NCBI RefSeq assembly: GCF_005049285.1
Contig: NZ_SOSC01000001.1
Span: 372,001 to 436,000, forward strand
DNA length: 64,000 nt
Origin: Halorientalis salina
GTDB taxonomy: Archaea > Halobacteriota > Halobacteria > Halobacteriales > Haloarculaceae
Direction: 5' to 3'
In this document: piece by piece, positions 22,235 through 30,230 of the stretch
How positions within the stretch are numbered: position 1 is the stretch's first letter
How the letters are laid out: the number at the start of each line of letters is the position of its first letter
Notes under the pieces: model-generated
The model's input: the letters and a program-made list of their open reading frames with translations, nothing else
Databases searched by the model: none
What the model was told of the DNA's origin: nothing
Made by a program: the position numbers and the translations under genes

Positions 22235-22780
22235 ATGGAGCTACCGACGCCAGCGGACCTTCGGGAACGGCGCAACGAGCTCGATCTCACCCAGAGCGAG
22301 CTCGCCGAACGGGCCGACGTCTCACAGCCACTCATCGCCCGCATCGAGGGGGGAGACGTCGACCCCCGCCTTTCGACGCTCCGGCGGATCGTCAACGCCC
22401 TGGAGGAAGCCGAGGGCGGGATCCTCCGCGCCGAGGACCTGATGCACAGCCCGGTGTACGGCATCGAACCCGACGACAGCATCAAGTTCGCCATCGAGAC
22501 GATGAACCAGGAGGGGTACTCGCAACTCCCGGTCATCCGCGACGACTACCCGGTGGGCATCGTCAGTCTCGGCGACGTTCGCCACGTCGACGCCGAGGAT
22601 CCCGGCGACCTCCCCATTACGGACGTGATGCGCGAGAGCATCACGACCGTCACGCGGGAGACGACCCTCGACGAGGTCGACACGCATCTCGACCACCACG
22701 ACGCGGTCATCGTCATCGAGAACGGGGAGATGGTCGGCATCATCACCGACGCCGACATCGCCGCCCACCTGTCAGAATAA
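22235..22780 (+). CDS. HTH (XRE-type) regulator with two CBS domains
   Basis: The protein has 181 residues. Residues 1-62 are a Cro/CI-type helix-turn-helix: RRNELDLTQSELAERADVSQPLIARIEGGDVDPRLSTLRRIVNAL in outline. Residues 70-181 form a CBS pair, with LMHSPVYGIEPDDSIKF and LPVIRDDYPVGIVS in the first half, and VMRESITTVTRE and VIVIENGEMVGIITDADI in the second. CBS pairs bind adenine nucleotides or S-adenosylmethionine, so it likely senses a nucleotide and controls transcription. It converges on purM with 12 nt between them. A link with purine synthesis is attractive but only positional. Confidence 0.92.
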   Translation: MELPTPADLRERRNELDLTQSELAERADVSQPLIARIEGGDVDPRLSTLRRIVNALEEAEGGILRAEDLMHSPVYGIEPDDSIKFAIETMNQEGYSQLPVIRDDYPVGIVSLGDVRHVDAEDPGDLPITDVMRESITTVTRETTLDEVDTHLDHHDAVIVIENGEMVGIITDADIAAHLSE

Positions 22781-22792
22781 CGTCGGACTGCG

Positions 22793-23824
22793 TTAGACCA
22801 GTTCCAGCCCGCGAATCGCGACGCACTCCTCGTCGTCCTGCACCTCGCCGATGATTCTCCCATCTTCGGTCGCATCCACCACCGCTTCGGCGTCTTCTGG
22901 CGGCAGCGCAGCGACGAACCCAGTGCCCATGTTGAACGTCCGGTGCATCTCCTCGTCGCTGACCGACCCTTCCTCCTGAACGAACTCGAAGACCGGCTGG
23001 GCCTCGAAGGGGTCCGTGATCTCGTATCGGAACTCGCCCATCCGGGCCAGGTTGGTCCACCCGCCGCCGGTGACGTGGGCGGCCGCGTGGGTCTCGTTGG
23101 CCAGAAGCGGGTCGAGCAGGTCCGTGTAGATTCGGGTCGGCTTCAGCAGTTCCTCGGCGATTGTCCGGTCCGTGTCGCCCGGGAACGGATCGGTGTACTC
23201 GTGGTTCCGAGTGACTGCCTCGCGTGCGAGGGTCAGTCCGTTCGAGTGAATGCCCGTCGAGGGGAATCCAACCAGCGCGTCGCCGGGCTGGGCCTCCCCC
23301 GGGAACACGTCGTCCTTGGCCGCGAGACCGGCGCAGGTGCCCGCGATGTCCAGCCCCTTGATGACGTCGGGCATCACCGCGGTCTCGCCGCCGACCAGCG
23401 CCACGTCGGCCCGGTCGGCACCCGTCGAGAGCCCCTCGCCGATCTGCTCGCTGGTCTCGTCGTCGGGTTCCTCGACCGCCAGGTAGTCGACGAACGCAAC
23501 CGGCGTGACCCCCGCCGCGACGAGGTCGTTGACGTTCATCGCGATGCAGTCGATGCCGATGGTCGAGTAGTCGTCGACGGCCTCCGCGACCAGCAGTTTC
23601 GTCCCGACGCCGTCGGCCGCCAGCGCAAGGTAGCGGTCCCCGATGTCGAGCAGGCCGGCGAAGTCGCCCTCGAACTCCTCGGTCGCACCGAGCAGTGCGG
23701 CCGTCGCCGCCTCGCTGGCGTCGATGTCGACCCCCGCCTCGGCGTACGTCAGCCCCTCTTCCGAGTCCGCGTCGTTGCTATCGCCGTCCCGAGGCGTCTC
23801 TGACGCCTCGCTGTCCTCGGTCAT
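22793..23824 (-). CDS. purM: Phosphoribosylformylglycinamidine cyclo-ligase (PurM, AIR synthase)
   Basis: The protein has 343 residues from the ATG at 23824. It catalyses ATP-dependent closure of FGAM to aminoimidazole ribonucleotide in purine synthesis. Family features: LTYAEAGVDIDAS at the start of the fold, DRYLALAADGVGTKLLVA, IGIDCIAMNVNDLVAAGVTPVAFVDYLA (metal and ATP binding), ALVGGETAVMPDV, GDALVGFPSTGIHSNGLTLAR and HVTGGGWTNLARM. The N-terminal 30 residues are a disordered acidic extension typical of haloarchaea. It is monocistronic and convergent with the HTH-CBS gene. Confidence 0.96.
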   Translation of the reverse strand: MTEDSEASETPRDGDSNDADSEEGLTYAEAGVDIDASEAATAALLGATEEFEGDFAGLLDIGDRYLALAADGVGTKLLVAEAVDDYSTIGIDCIAMNVNDLVAAGVTPVAFVDYLAVEEPDDETSEQIGEGLSTGADRADVALVGGETAVMPDVIKGLDIAGTCAGLAAKDDVFPGEAQPGDALVGFPSTGIHSNGLTLAREAVTRNHEYTDPFPGDTDRTIAEELLKPTRIYTDLLDPLLANETHAAAHVTGGGWTNLARMGEFRYEITDPFEAQPVFEFVQEEGSVSDEEMHRTFNMGTGFVAALPPEDAEAVVDATEDGRIIGEVQDDEECVAIRGLELV

Positions 23825-23887
23825 GTCCGAGTGGCCGCGCGGCGAGCGCAAAAGCCCGTCGGTCCCCGCTCTCGGTCGGCCGACGGA

Positions 23888-24718
23888 TCACGGACGGCCG
23901 TATCCGAGCCGCTTGTAGAGCCGCCATTCCCCGGCCTCCGTTCGGAGTTCCAGTATCTGCGACTGTCCGTCGCCGGAGCCGTCGACGTAGGTCCCTCGCA
24001 CTTCGATTGTACTGCTCCCGACACTGGTTGACCTGATGTCCACGAAGTCCACGTCGTCGCGCCGGGTACGCTCCAGTCGGTCGTCGGACAGCGGGGGGAG
24101 TTGCGCGTCGCTGTGTCGAAGTCGCTCCGCGGCCTGCCGGTCCCCGTCGTCGAGGGCCTCGTGATATCGGTCGATGACGTCGCGGGCGTCGGCCGGGAGT
24201 TGCGGACCGGGGTCCGGTGTGGATGTCGGTGTTTCCCAGAAGTCGCCGCGAACGTTCAGCGGCACGTTCTCGTAGAGTTTCCAGTTCAGGTCCGATCGAT
24301 TGTTGACCCGGAGGCGAATGGTGTTGCCCATTTCGACGGGGCTCTCCAAGTCGGGATGGGAGAGGCTGACGACCGTGGACACCTCCGCCCGCTCGACGAG
24401 TTTCGTGCCGACGCTCGTCCGGGGGACCGTCACCTCGCTGGCCGCGAAAGGCGCGACGGTCCGCTCGGTGATTCCGATGTCCGAATCCGCGTGTATCATC
24501 TCGTTCGCGCCTGCCACATCACCCTCACTGAGCGTCGCGTAGAAGGCCCTGACCGTCCGCTCCGGTTCAGTGCCGTCGCTGACGACCGTCTCTACCGTCG
24601 TCCCCTGGCCCTGGTCCCGATAGCTGTCGATCGCCTCCGAACAACCAGCCACGCCGACGACGCCGAGTGTGCCCACCGCGTGGAGGTATCGTCGCCGCGT
24701 CGAACTCGACTCGCTCAT
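23888..24718 (-). CDS. Tat-exported lipoprotein of unknown function
   Basis: The protein has 276 residues. It starts MSESSSTRRRYLHAVGTLG with a twin-arginine motif and has a lipobox VAGC with the lipidated Cys at residue 26, typical for haloarchaeal Tat lipoproteins. The mature part seems to hold two similar modules: RAFYATLSEGDVAGANEMIH near residue 58 and IDRYHEALDDGDRQAAERL near residue 188. Each resembles the first helices of an NTF2-like or DUF4878-like domain. It is anchored on the outer face of the membrane. No partner is evident; the upstream genes are the M50/TraB pair in the same direction. Confidence 0.75.
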   Translation of the reverse strand: MSESSSTRRRYLHAVGTLGVVGVAGCSEAIDSYRDQGQGTTVETVVSDGTEPERTVRAFYATLSEGDVAGANEMIHADSDIGITERTVAPFAASEVTVPRTSVGTKLVERAEVSTVVSLSHPDLESPVEMGNTIRLRVNNRSDLNWKLYENVPLNVRGDFWETPTSTPDPGPQLPADARDVIDRYHEALDDGDRQAAERLRHSDAQLPPLSDDRLERTRRDDVDFVDIRSTSVGSSTIEVRGTYVDGSGDGQSQILELRTEAGEWRLYKRLGYGRP

Positions 24719-24769
24719 ATTCGGCCACAGAGACCTGTCGCTGTTAAAACATCCTGTTCTATCTCGTCC

Positions 24770-25375
24770 TCAGAACAACCCGACGGTCGTGATCGACCAG
24801 ATCGCCAGCGCCACCGAGGGGACGAACACGAAGACGAACACGGCCTTGTCCCAGTTCCAGACGGTCTTGCCGTCCAGCGGCCCGAACGGGATCATGTTGA
24901 ACCCCGCCAGGAACAGGTTGATGACCAGCCCAAAGGTACCGACCTGGCCGAGAAAGCCGCCGTACAGGAACGCGAGCGGCAGGAACAGGGCTGCGAGACC
25001 GAGGTTCGTCACCGGGCCGGCGAGCGCGATCAGGCCGTTCTCCCGCTCGGTCGACCGTCCACGGTGGTAGACGGCACCGGGCGCGGCGAAGATGAACCCG
25101 ACCATCGCCGAGACGATGGCGATGAACAGCATGCCGTAGTCCGCCCGGAACTCGGCGACCTTCCCGAACTTGATGGCCGCGACCTTGTGGGCCATCTCGT
25201 GGAGGAGGAAACCGACGCCGACCGTGAGGAAACTCAACGCGAGCATCCGGGTCAACAGCGGGATGTCCGAGCGCAGTAGCGCCGGCCGCTGGAAGAAGAT
25301 CGTGAAGGCGACGCTCAGGGCGACCCACGCGGCCGCGAAGTCGAACAGTTCGCGCGTCGAAAACCGGACGTTCAC
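24770..25375 (-). CDS. M50-family intramembrane metalloprotease (site-2 protease type)
   Basis: The protein has 201 residues and starts at a GTG (MNVRFSTRELFDFAAAW) overlapping the traB stop as GTGA. It contains the zinc motif HEMAH at residues 59-63 within LLHEMAHKVAAIKFG, and the second metal site FNMIPFGPLDG near residue 165, in a bundle of about six membrane helices. No PDZ or CBS domain is attached. Such proteases cut transmembrane segments of regulators or leftover signal peptides. The coupling to a TraB-type membrane protein suggests a shared role in membrane protein surveillance or signalling; that is inference. Confidence 0.93.
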   Translation of the reverse strand: MNVRFSTRELFDFAAAWVALSVAFTIFFQRPALLRSDIPLLTRMLALSFLTVGVGFLLHEMAHKVAAIKFGKVAEFRADYGMLFIAIVSAMVGFIFAAPGAVYHRGRSTERENGLIALAGPVTNLGLAALFLPLAFLYGGFLGQVGTFGLVINLFLAGFNMIPFGPLDGKTVWNWDKAVFVFVFVPSVALAIWSITTVGLF

Positions 25376-26904
25376 GCTATCAGGCCCCAGATGATGTCGA
25401 TGCTGTTCCGGGCACCCTGCAGCATGAGGCGGGTGATCTCGTCGACGCCCCCGATCTGCGTGAAGAAGTAGGGGAGCAGGACGAACCCGAACAGCATGCT
25501 CGCGATGAAACTCCCGACGTTCGTCATCGCGACGATGAGAATGAGTCGGAACAGCGGCACGTCCTTCATCCGGGCGAAGATGTCACGGATGGGTGCCTGC
25601 TCGTCGTCCAGGATCTCGTTCAGCGTGTTGATGTCGCTGATGTTGACCGAGAGGTAGCGCAGTTCGACGTAGCCGGCGAACCAGCCCGGCGCGAGAAGCG
25701 GGTTCACGCTCGTGAACCAGGCGACGGCCCCACCGACGGTCGCGCTCTGCCAGTGTGCCCCGGCGAGTTTCGCCAGCGCGAACGCGATGATCCCGTTGAT
25801 GAGGAACCACGCGCCGAACAGCTGGATCAAAAAGCCCGTCGAGGCACCCTCGACGCCGGTCGCGACCGCCAGCGCCAGCAGCGCGAAGAAGGCCAGAAAG
25901 CCCAGGGTGAACAGGTAGCCGAAGAGCTTGAAGAAGGAGAACCGACTCCCGGACTCGACGCCGACGAGCGACTCGAAATCCGGGAGCGTCTCGGGATGGT
26001 CCAGATACTCCTGGATGCCGGCGCGGTGCCCGGCCCCGACGACGGCGACCACCTCGTAGCCGGCGCTCCTGAGCTGGACGAGGTTGTGTGCGATGTAGGC
26101 GTCGCGCTCGTCGATCAGCGCCTCGGCCCCGCCGGGGGAGAACTGCCGGAACTCCTCCATCATCGCGGTGACCACGTCGGCGTCGGTCAGCTCAGACATG
26201 TCGATGTCCTCGGGGTCGGCTCCCTCCGTGGTCGTGGTGAACAGGACGGCAAAGAGCAGTCCGAATGCCCCGCCGATGGTGAGGACGATGGCGAGTCCGT
26301 CGAGGATCGCCAGCGGAATCCCGCCCACGAGGCCGAGGCCGCCCAGCAAGAGCGGGCCGGCCAGCAGTTCGGCGGGCAGCGCGACGAACAGACCGATCGC
26401 CAGCCCGATACTGACGCCGGCGGTCACGGGGTTGGCCGCGCCCGTGAGCAAGCCGCCGATGAGCTTCAACTTCTCCAGTCCCGACAGCCGCGCCCAGAAC
26501 CGCTGGATCGTCGTCTGGATGTTCCGGTCGACGAGTGCGATGCCGAGTCCCAGTTCTTCGGCCGTCTCGACGGCCGCCATCATGTCCGCGCCGGGTTCGA
26601 TATCGAACCGATCACCAAGCCGTGCCTGGACGTATGACAGCATCCAGTACGCCAGGAACTGGAAGACGGTGTTGCCCTCCAGCAGGTCGCCCGGGTCCAT
26701 GTCGTCGGGCGTCTCGCCTTTCATCTGGCGGTAGCGGCCCTCGTCGAGTTCGACGGCGACGACGTCGGGCCGGCGCTCATCGATCGTCTGTTCGACCTCC
26801 TCGACACTGTCCTGGGAGACGTGTGCGGTGCCCAGAACCGTGACACTCCCTTCCCCCGAAGGGTCCCCCGGTGCGTTCGGCGTGGGCGCCGACCGTTCAC
26901 TCAT
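25372..26904 (-). CDS. TraB-family membrane protein
   Basis: The protein has 510 residues from the ATG at 26904 (MSERSAPTPNAPGDPSGEG). The N-terminal soluble domain has the TraB/TIKI-like hallmarks VTVLGTAHVSQDSVEEVEQ, PDVVAVELDEGRYRQMK, ADMMAAVETAEELGLGIALVDRNIQTTIQRFW and VVAVVGAGHRAGIQEYL, with the conserved His and Glu residues of the proposed metallopeptidase site. About eight hydrophobic segments fall in two blocks (residues 170-245 and 345-505). Related TraB proteins inhibit pheromone in enterococci, and TIKI cleaves Wnt; archaeal roles are unclear. It is the first gene of a two-gene unit with the M50 protease. Confidence 0.9.
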   Translation of the reverse strand: MSERSAPTPNAPGDPSGEGSVTVLGTAHVSQDSVEEVEQTIDERRPDVVAVELDEGRYRQMKGETPDDMDPGDLLEGNTVFQFLAYWMLSYVQARLGDRFDIEPGADMMAAVETAEELGLGIALVDRNIQTTIQRFWARLSGLEKLKLIGGLLTGAANPVTAGVSIGLAIGLFVALPAELLAGPLLLGGLGLVGGIPLAILDGLAIVLTIGGAFGLLFAVLFTTTTEGADPEDIDMSELTDADVVTAMMEEFRQFSPGGAEALIDERDAYIAHNLVQLRSAGYEVVAVVGAGHRAGIQEYLDHPETLPDFESLVGVESGSRFSFFKLFGYLFTLGFLAFFALLALAVATGVEGASTGFLIQLFGAWFLINGIIAFALAKLAGAHWQSATVGGAVAWFTSVNPLLAPGWFAGYVELRYLSVNISDINTLNEILDDEQAPIRDIFARMKDVPLFRLILIVAMTNVGSFIASMLFGFVLLPYFFTQIGGVDEITRLMLQGARNSIDIIWGLIA

Positions 26905-27032
26905 TGACGGACCATAGACAACCCCCCGTTTTGAGATTGTCGGCATGACACCACGGAGACCCAACTACGTACCAGCTACTGTGCCCGTTCGAAGTCGGTA
27001 CTCGTTTTCGAGTCCCCGGGAAATCGACTGGT

Positions 27033-27479
27033 ATGCCCACGCTGATGGACACCTACATCGAGAACCGGGAGATGGTCCACCCGAACCACGCGAACAATCT
27101 GGAGACGACCCACGGCGGCACCGTTCTGAAGTGGATGGACGAGGTGGGCGCGATGTCCGCGATGCGGTTCGCGGGCAGCGACTGCGTGACCGCCCGCATG
27201 GATCAGGTGAACTTCCGCCGCCCCATCCCGGTCGGGGACAACGCGCTGTTGAAGAGCTACGTGTACGAAACCGGCGAGACCAGCGTCTCGGTTCGCGTCC
27301 GCGCGTTCCGGGAGAACCCGCACACGGCCGACGCCGAACTGACCACGGATTCTCATCTGGTCTTCGTCGCCATCGACGACGACAACGAACCGACGGCCGT
27401 CCCGGAACTCGTCGTCGACTCCGAGCGCGGCCGCGAACTCCGGGAGACGGCCCTGGACAGTTCCGACCGGGATCGCTGA
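27033..27479 (+). CDS. Acyl-CoA thioesterase, hotdog fold
   Basis: The protein has 148 residues from the ATG at 27033. It has the hexameric type II thioesterase pattern: ENREMVHPNHANNLETTHGGTVL with the conserved H-x-N and G-G, KWMDEVGAMSAMRFAG on the hotdog helix with the catalytic Asp, then VTARMDQVNFRRPIPVGDNALLKSYV. It hydrolyses acyl-CoA to free acid and CoA, keeping the CoA pool available. It is divergent from traB. Its stop codon runs directly into a palindromic element (27479-27560) that could act as a transcription terminator. Confidence 0.92.
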   Translation: MPTLMDTYIENREMVHPNHANNLETTHGGTVLKWMDEVGAMSAMRFAGSDCVTARMDQVNFRRPIPVGDNALLKSYVYETGETSVSVRVRAFRENPHTADAELTTDSHLVFVAIDDDNEPTAVPELVVDSERGRELRETALDSSDRDR

Positions 27480-27560
27480 TACGGTTTGCTGTAGCTGTGT
27501 ACCGCTACGACCGCCCGCAGTCGGGCGGTCGATGCGGAACTGTTCTACAGCATTCCGTAT
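27479..27560. repeat. Nested palindromic element (82 nt), terminator- or MITE-like
   Basis: The outer arms ATACGGTTTGCTGTAG (27479-27494) and CTACAGCATTCCGTAT (27545-27560) pair at 14 of 16 positions. The inner arms CGACCGCCCG (27508-27517) and CGGGCGGTCG (27522-27531) pair perfectly around a 4-nt loop. CCGC (27502-27505) and GCGG (27534-27537) pair between them. The element starts inside the thioesterase stop codon and ends about 50 nt before the next start. It could be a terminator, a processing site or a small non-autonomous repeat. I saw no second copy in the window. Confidence 0.6.
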
Positions 27561-27580
27561 GAGGTCGCGACTCGAATCAA

Positions 27581-27590
27581 TCCTTATCCC
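27581..27590 (+). promoter_or_regulatory. TATA-like box for the hypothetical gene at 27613
   Basis: TCCTTATCCC lies 23-32 nt before the ATG at 27613. This gene therefore likely has its own leaderless promoter downstream of the palindromic element. Confidence 0.45.
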
Positions 27591-27612
27591 CCGTCCAGAC
27601 CAACCCCTCCAC

Positions 27613-28068
27613 ATGGGACTCGACGTGCCGACGCCGGACCCGCCCGAACTGGAACAGACGGACCCGAACGAGTACGACGACGCCGAGGTGGTCGGTGACA
27701 CCGACTACAAACGCGACGAGATCGAGCGGTTCCTGCGAGACGGGGCCTGGGAACAGGCCTTTACCCAGTGGGCCGAGGACACCGGACTGGACGAGTCCGA
27801 CTTCGCGGTCGTGATCGATCTCGGTCTGCTGGAGCGGTTCGATTTCTTCTGGGACTCCTATGCGGAACGGGTCGGCTACCACGCGCCGGGAATCCCGGAG
27901 GACTGGAAGGAACGGAACTATCACGACGACATCGAGTCGTGGGGGACCGTCTCGAGCATCAACGCCTCGCTGACGGAACTGGGACAACTCGTCTGTGAAC
28001 TCCTCAAAGACGAGTACATCGACTGGGAGACCGACTACGAACCGCCGGACGACCTCCCCGACTTCTGA
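27613..28068 (+). CDS. Conserved haloarchaeal protein of unknown function
   Basis: The protein has 151 residues, very acidic, from the ATG at 27613 (MGLDVPTPDPPELEQTDPNEYDD). It has no signal peptide or membrane helix. The middle part (FLRDGAWEQAFTQWAEDTGLDESDF) looks helical. The second half holds aromatic-rich stretches (FDFFWDSYAERVGYHAPGI and IDWETDYEPPDDLPDF). I do not recognise a functional family. The start is supported by a TATA-like box at leaderless distance. It converges with the methyltransferase gene, two nucleotides apart. Confidence 0.75.
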   Translation: MGLDVPTPDPPELEQTDPNEYDDAEVVGDTDYKRDEIERFLRDGAWEQAFTQWAEDTGLDESDFAVVIDLGLLERFDFFWDSYAERVGYHAPGIPEDWKERNYHDDIESWGTVSSINASLTELGQLVCELLKDEYIDWETDYEPPDDLPDF

Positions 28069-28070
28069 GC

Positions 28071-28625
28071 CTATCGCTGGGCTTCGAGCACGAACGTCTC
28101 TCGCCTGTCCTGGGCGCTTACGACCTCGAATCCGACGGCTTCGAGGTGTTCCGTCGCGGTCTGGGCGTTGTATCGCTCGTCGACTGGCGGTCCCTCGATC
28201 CCCTCGCCGGCCGCCGTCCAGTCGGCGATGGCGAGGCGACCGCCGGGAGCGATGACGCGGGCGAGTTCCGCCGACGCCTCGGGGCTCGCGAACTCGTGGT
28301 ACGTCATCGTCGAGACGGCCCCGTCGAGGGCGTCGTCGTCGAACGGGAGATCCTGAACCTCGGCCGTGACGAAATCGACGTTCTCGGGGGCTCCTTTCTC
28401 GCGATATGCGTCGTGCATCGCGGCCTGAACGTCGACCGCGTACAGGGTCTCGACGTACGGCGCGATGGCGTCGGTGTAGAACCCGGTGCCGCTCCCGAGG
28501 TCTGCGATCGTGTCGTCCAGTTGCGGGTCGAGCAGCGCAAGCAACTCGTCGACCGAGAGGAACTCGTATCGCGAGGGATCTTCGAGGGCGTCGGCTCGGG
28601 AAACGTCGAAGGTGTGAAAACCCAT
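28071..28625 (-). CDS. Class I SAM-dependent methyltransferase
   Basis: The protein has 184 residues from the ATG at 28625 (MGFHTFDVSRADALEDPSRYEF); a start nine codons upstream is possible. The Rossmann-like methyltransferase signature is present: motif I DTIADLGSGTGFYTDAI, the acidic loop YAVDVQAAMHDAY, motif II-III VDFVTAEVQDLPFDDDALDGA, and motif IV-V APGGRLAIADWTAAGEG. The substrate is unknown; the short size and layout resemble UbiE/ArsM-type small-molecule methyltransferases. No partner gene is obvious. Confidence 0.9.
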   Translation of the reverse strand: MGFHTFDVSRADALEDPSRYEFLSVDELLALLDPQLDDTIADLGSGTGFYTDAIAPYVETLYAVDVQAAMHDAYREKGAPENVDFVTAEVQDLPFDDDALDGAVSTMTYHEFASPEASAELARVIAPGGRLAIADWTAAGEGIEGPPVDERYNAQTATEHLEAVGFEVVSAQDRRETFVLEAQR

Positions 28626-28778
28626 GTCCGTCGATTCGGGGGGCACAGTCATAAGGATACAGATTGTGGCAGGTCGGCGTTCGGACGCCCCGGTCGTCTG
28701 GACGTGAAGTCCCGGTTTCGCACGCCCCGTCGAGTGCCAGTCGAGAGCTTCATTACGGGTGACGGTCCATGTTCAGCT

Positions 28779-28964
28779 ATGGCAACTGTCATCCCACCGA
28801 AAGAGCGCGTCTGTGAACGGTGTGGCCGACACGACGTCTGGGACGATGCGGCCGACGCCTGGCTCATCGTCACCGAGGACGACGACAAGCAGGTCGGCAA
28901 CCCCCACTGTCTCCACGAGTGGGACATCAACGGGAACTACAATCCTTTCGAGGACAGGGACTAG
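28779..28964 (+). CDS. HEWD-family small zinc-binding-like protein
   Basis: The protein has 61 residues from the ATG at 28779 (MATVIPPKERVCERCGRHDVWDD). It holds one CxxC pair (CERC) with a possible second metal pair in the NPHCLHEWDINGNYNPFED region, which gives the family its HEWD name. It is conserved in haloarchaea, cytoplasmic and of unknown function. Longer in-frame starts lie over the methyltransferase gene on the other strand and are not believable. Confidence 0.8.
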   Translation: MATVIPPKERVCERCGRHDVWDDAADAWLIVTEDDDKQVGNPHCLHEWDINGNYNPFEDRD

Positions 28965-29302
28965 CCCGAGTCTAACCCGGAGATAACTACGGAGACACTG
29001 GCGCACCCCGATTTCTGTCGGAAACTCTATATTTTTCCGAACCACCAACGCGTTTTGTCATCCGAGAATGCGTGGTGTCTAGTATCACGACAACTCGATG
29101 CACGCTCTGCAGACGATTCGTGGATCGCGGACACGACGCCGGTTGCCAGTGTGGCTGTGTCTGGACCCGAACTGCGCACGGAATCACGAAGAGGTCTGTC
29201 CAACCGACGCCAGGGAGCGATGGATCGGCCCGTCGAGATCTGAGTCCCAGTTGGGGCGGGCAATCACAATCCGTTTGGACGCGCGGGCCCCAACGGACGG
29301 GT
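28965..29302. other. Intergenic region with strong TATA-like box upstream of cutA
   Basis: About 340 bases. CTATATTTTTCC (around 29026-29038) is one of the clearest TATA-like runs in the window. From the GTG at 29072 the frame is open and joins cutA without a stop, encoding a cysteine-bearing stretch (CTLCRRF, then CQCGC). This may be an N-terminal extension or a small zinc-finger frame, but base use after the cysteines looks non-coding. No RNA gene is recognisable. Confidence 0.4.
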
Positions 29303-29614
29303 ATGCCGACAGCTTACGTGACTGCACCGCCCGAGGCCGCCACGGACATCGCCCGAACGCTGGTCGAGGAACGACTCGCGGCCTGCGTCAATCGCGTCCC
29401 CTGCCAGTCCGTCTATCGCTGGGACGGGGAAATACAGGACGACGAGGAGGTGGTGCTGTTCGTGAAAACGACCGAGGAGGCCTACGAGCCACTCGAAGCG
29501 CGCGTCGTCGAACTCCACCCCTACGACGTTCCCTGCATCGAACGACTCGACGAGACCGAGACGCTCGACGCGTTCGCCGACTGGCGCGCCGACGCAGTCG
29601 ACCCAGCCGAGTGA
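29303..29614 (+). CDS. cutA: CutA1 divalent-cation-tolerance protein
   Basis: The protein has 103 residues from the ATG at 29303 (MPTAYVTAPPEAATDIARTLVEE), full length for CutA1. Signature segments: RLAACVNRVPCQSVYRWDGEIQDDEEVVLFVKTT and VVELHPYDVPCIERLD. It forms a trimeric, PII-like ferredoxin fold and binds Cu or other divalent metals; the physiological role is still debated. The frame is open for 77 codons upstream, so a longer form cannot be excluded. It is convergent with the gamma-carbonic anhydrase gene, 15 nt apart. Confidence 0.93.
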   Translation: MPTAYVTAPPEAATDIARTLVEERLAACVNRVPCQSVYRWDGEIQDDEEVVLFVKTTEEAYEPLEARVVELHPYDVPCIERLDETETLDAFADWRADAVDPAE

Positions 29615-29629
29615 TCGTCGAGCGCGCTT

Positions 29630-30160
29630 TCAGTCCTCGTCGGTTTCGGGGACGTGACTGTCGGCCAGGACCTCGTCGGTTGCGGCGTGTTCGTTCGCCA
29701 GTTCGACGTATCTGTCGCCGGCGTAGATCCACGGCGAGTTCTCGACTTCCTTGACCTGTTCGGCCGGGGTCCCGGCGACGAGGACCGACTCCGGAACCTC
29801 CGTTCCTTCGGTGACGAGGCTGTTGGCTCCGACGAGACTCTCGGCACCGATCTCGGCGTGGTCGAGGACGATCGCGCCCATCCCGACCATCGCTCGCTCA
29901 CCGACGGTGGCCGCGTGGACGATGGCGTTGTGCCCGACAGTGGCCTTCGGCCCGAGTTCGACCCCCTCGTGGAGCGTCGCGTTGTCCTGGACGTTGGCCC
30001 CCTCACGGAGGACGATCTCCCCGTGATCGCCCCGGAGCACTGCCCCTGGCCAGACGCTCGCGTCGGCCTCGATAGTGACGTCACCGATGACGGTTGCCTC
30101 GGGATCGACGTACGCGGACTCGGCGATTTCGGGTTCGGTCCCGTCGAATGACCGTATCAT
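29630..30160 (-). CDS. Gamma-class carbonic anhydrase-like hexapeptide protein
   Basis: The protein has 176 residues from the ATG at 30160 (MIRSFDGTEPEIAESAYVDPEATV). Repeated I-G-x-x-x-x hexapeptide turns predict a left-handed beta-helix trimer. The three zinc ligands are visible as the His in NATLHEGVELG and the two in VGHNAIVHAATVGERAMVGMGAIV. The Arg/Asp/Gln set around WPGAVLRGDHGEIVLREGANVQDNA fits the gamma-CA/PaaY/YrdA group. It probably hydrates CO2 or is an acyltransferase-like relative. A TATA-like ATATAAAA run (around 30185-30191) lies upstream. Confidence 0.9.
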   Translation of the reverse strand: MIRSFDGTEPEIAESAYVDPEATVIGDVTIEADASVWPGAVLRGDHGEIVLREGANVQDNATLHEGVELGPKATVGHNAIVHAATVGERAMVGMGAIVLDHAEIGAESLVGANSLVTEGTEVPESVLVAGTPAEQVKEVENSPWIYAGDRYVELANEHAATDEVLADSHVPETDED

Positions 30161-30230
30161 TCGTGAGTGCTTCCCACGGTTCACATATAAAAACTGCCGG
30201 TCGCGGTCCGCCGAGCCGGTTCGGGACCGG

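Noticed and set aside
29055-29243. Separate 62-codon plus-strand gene before cutA
   Set aside because: Its translation has no cysteine pattern or family likeness. The in-phase frame with CxxC and CxCxC is the more interesting reading of the same DNA.
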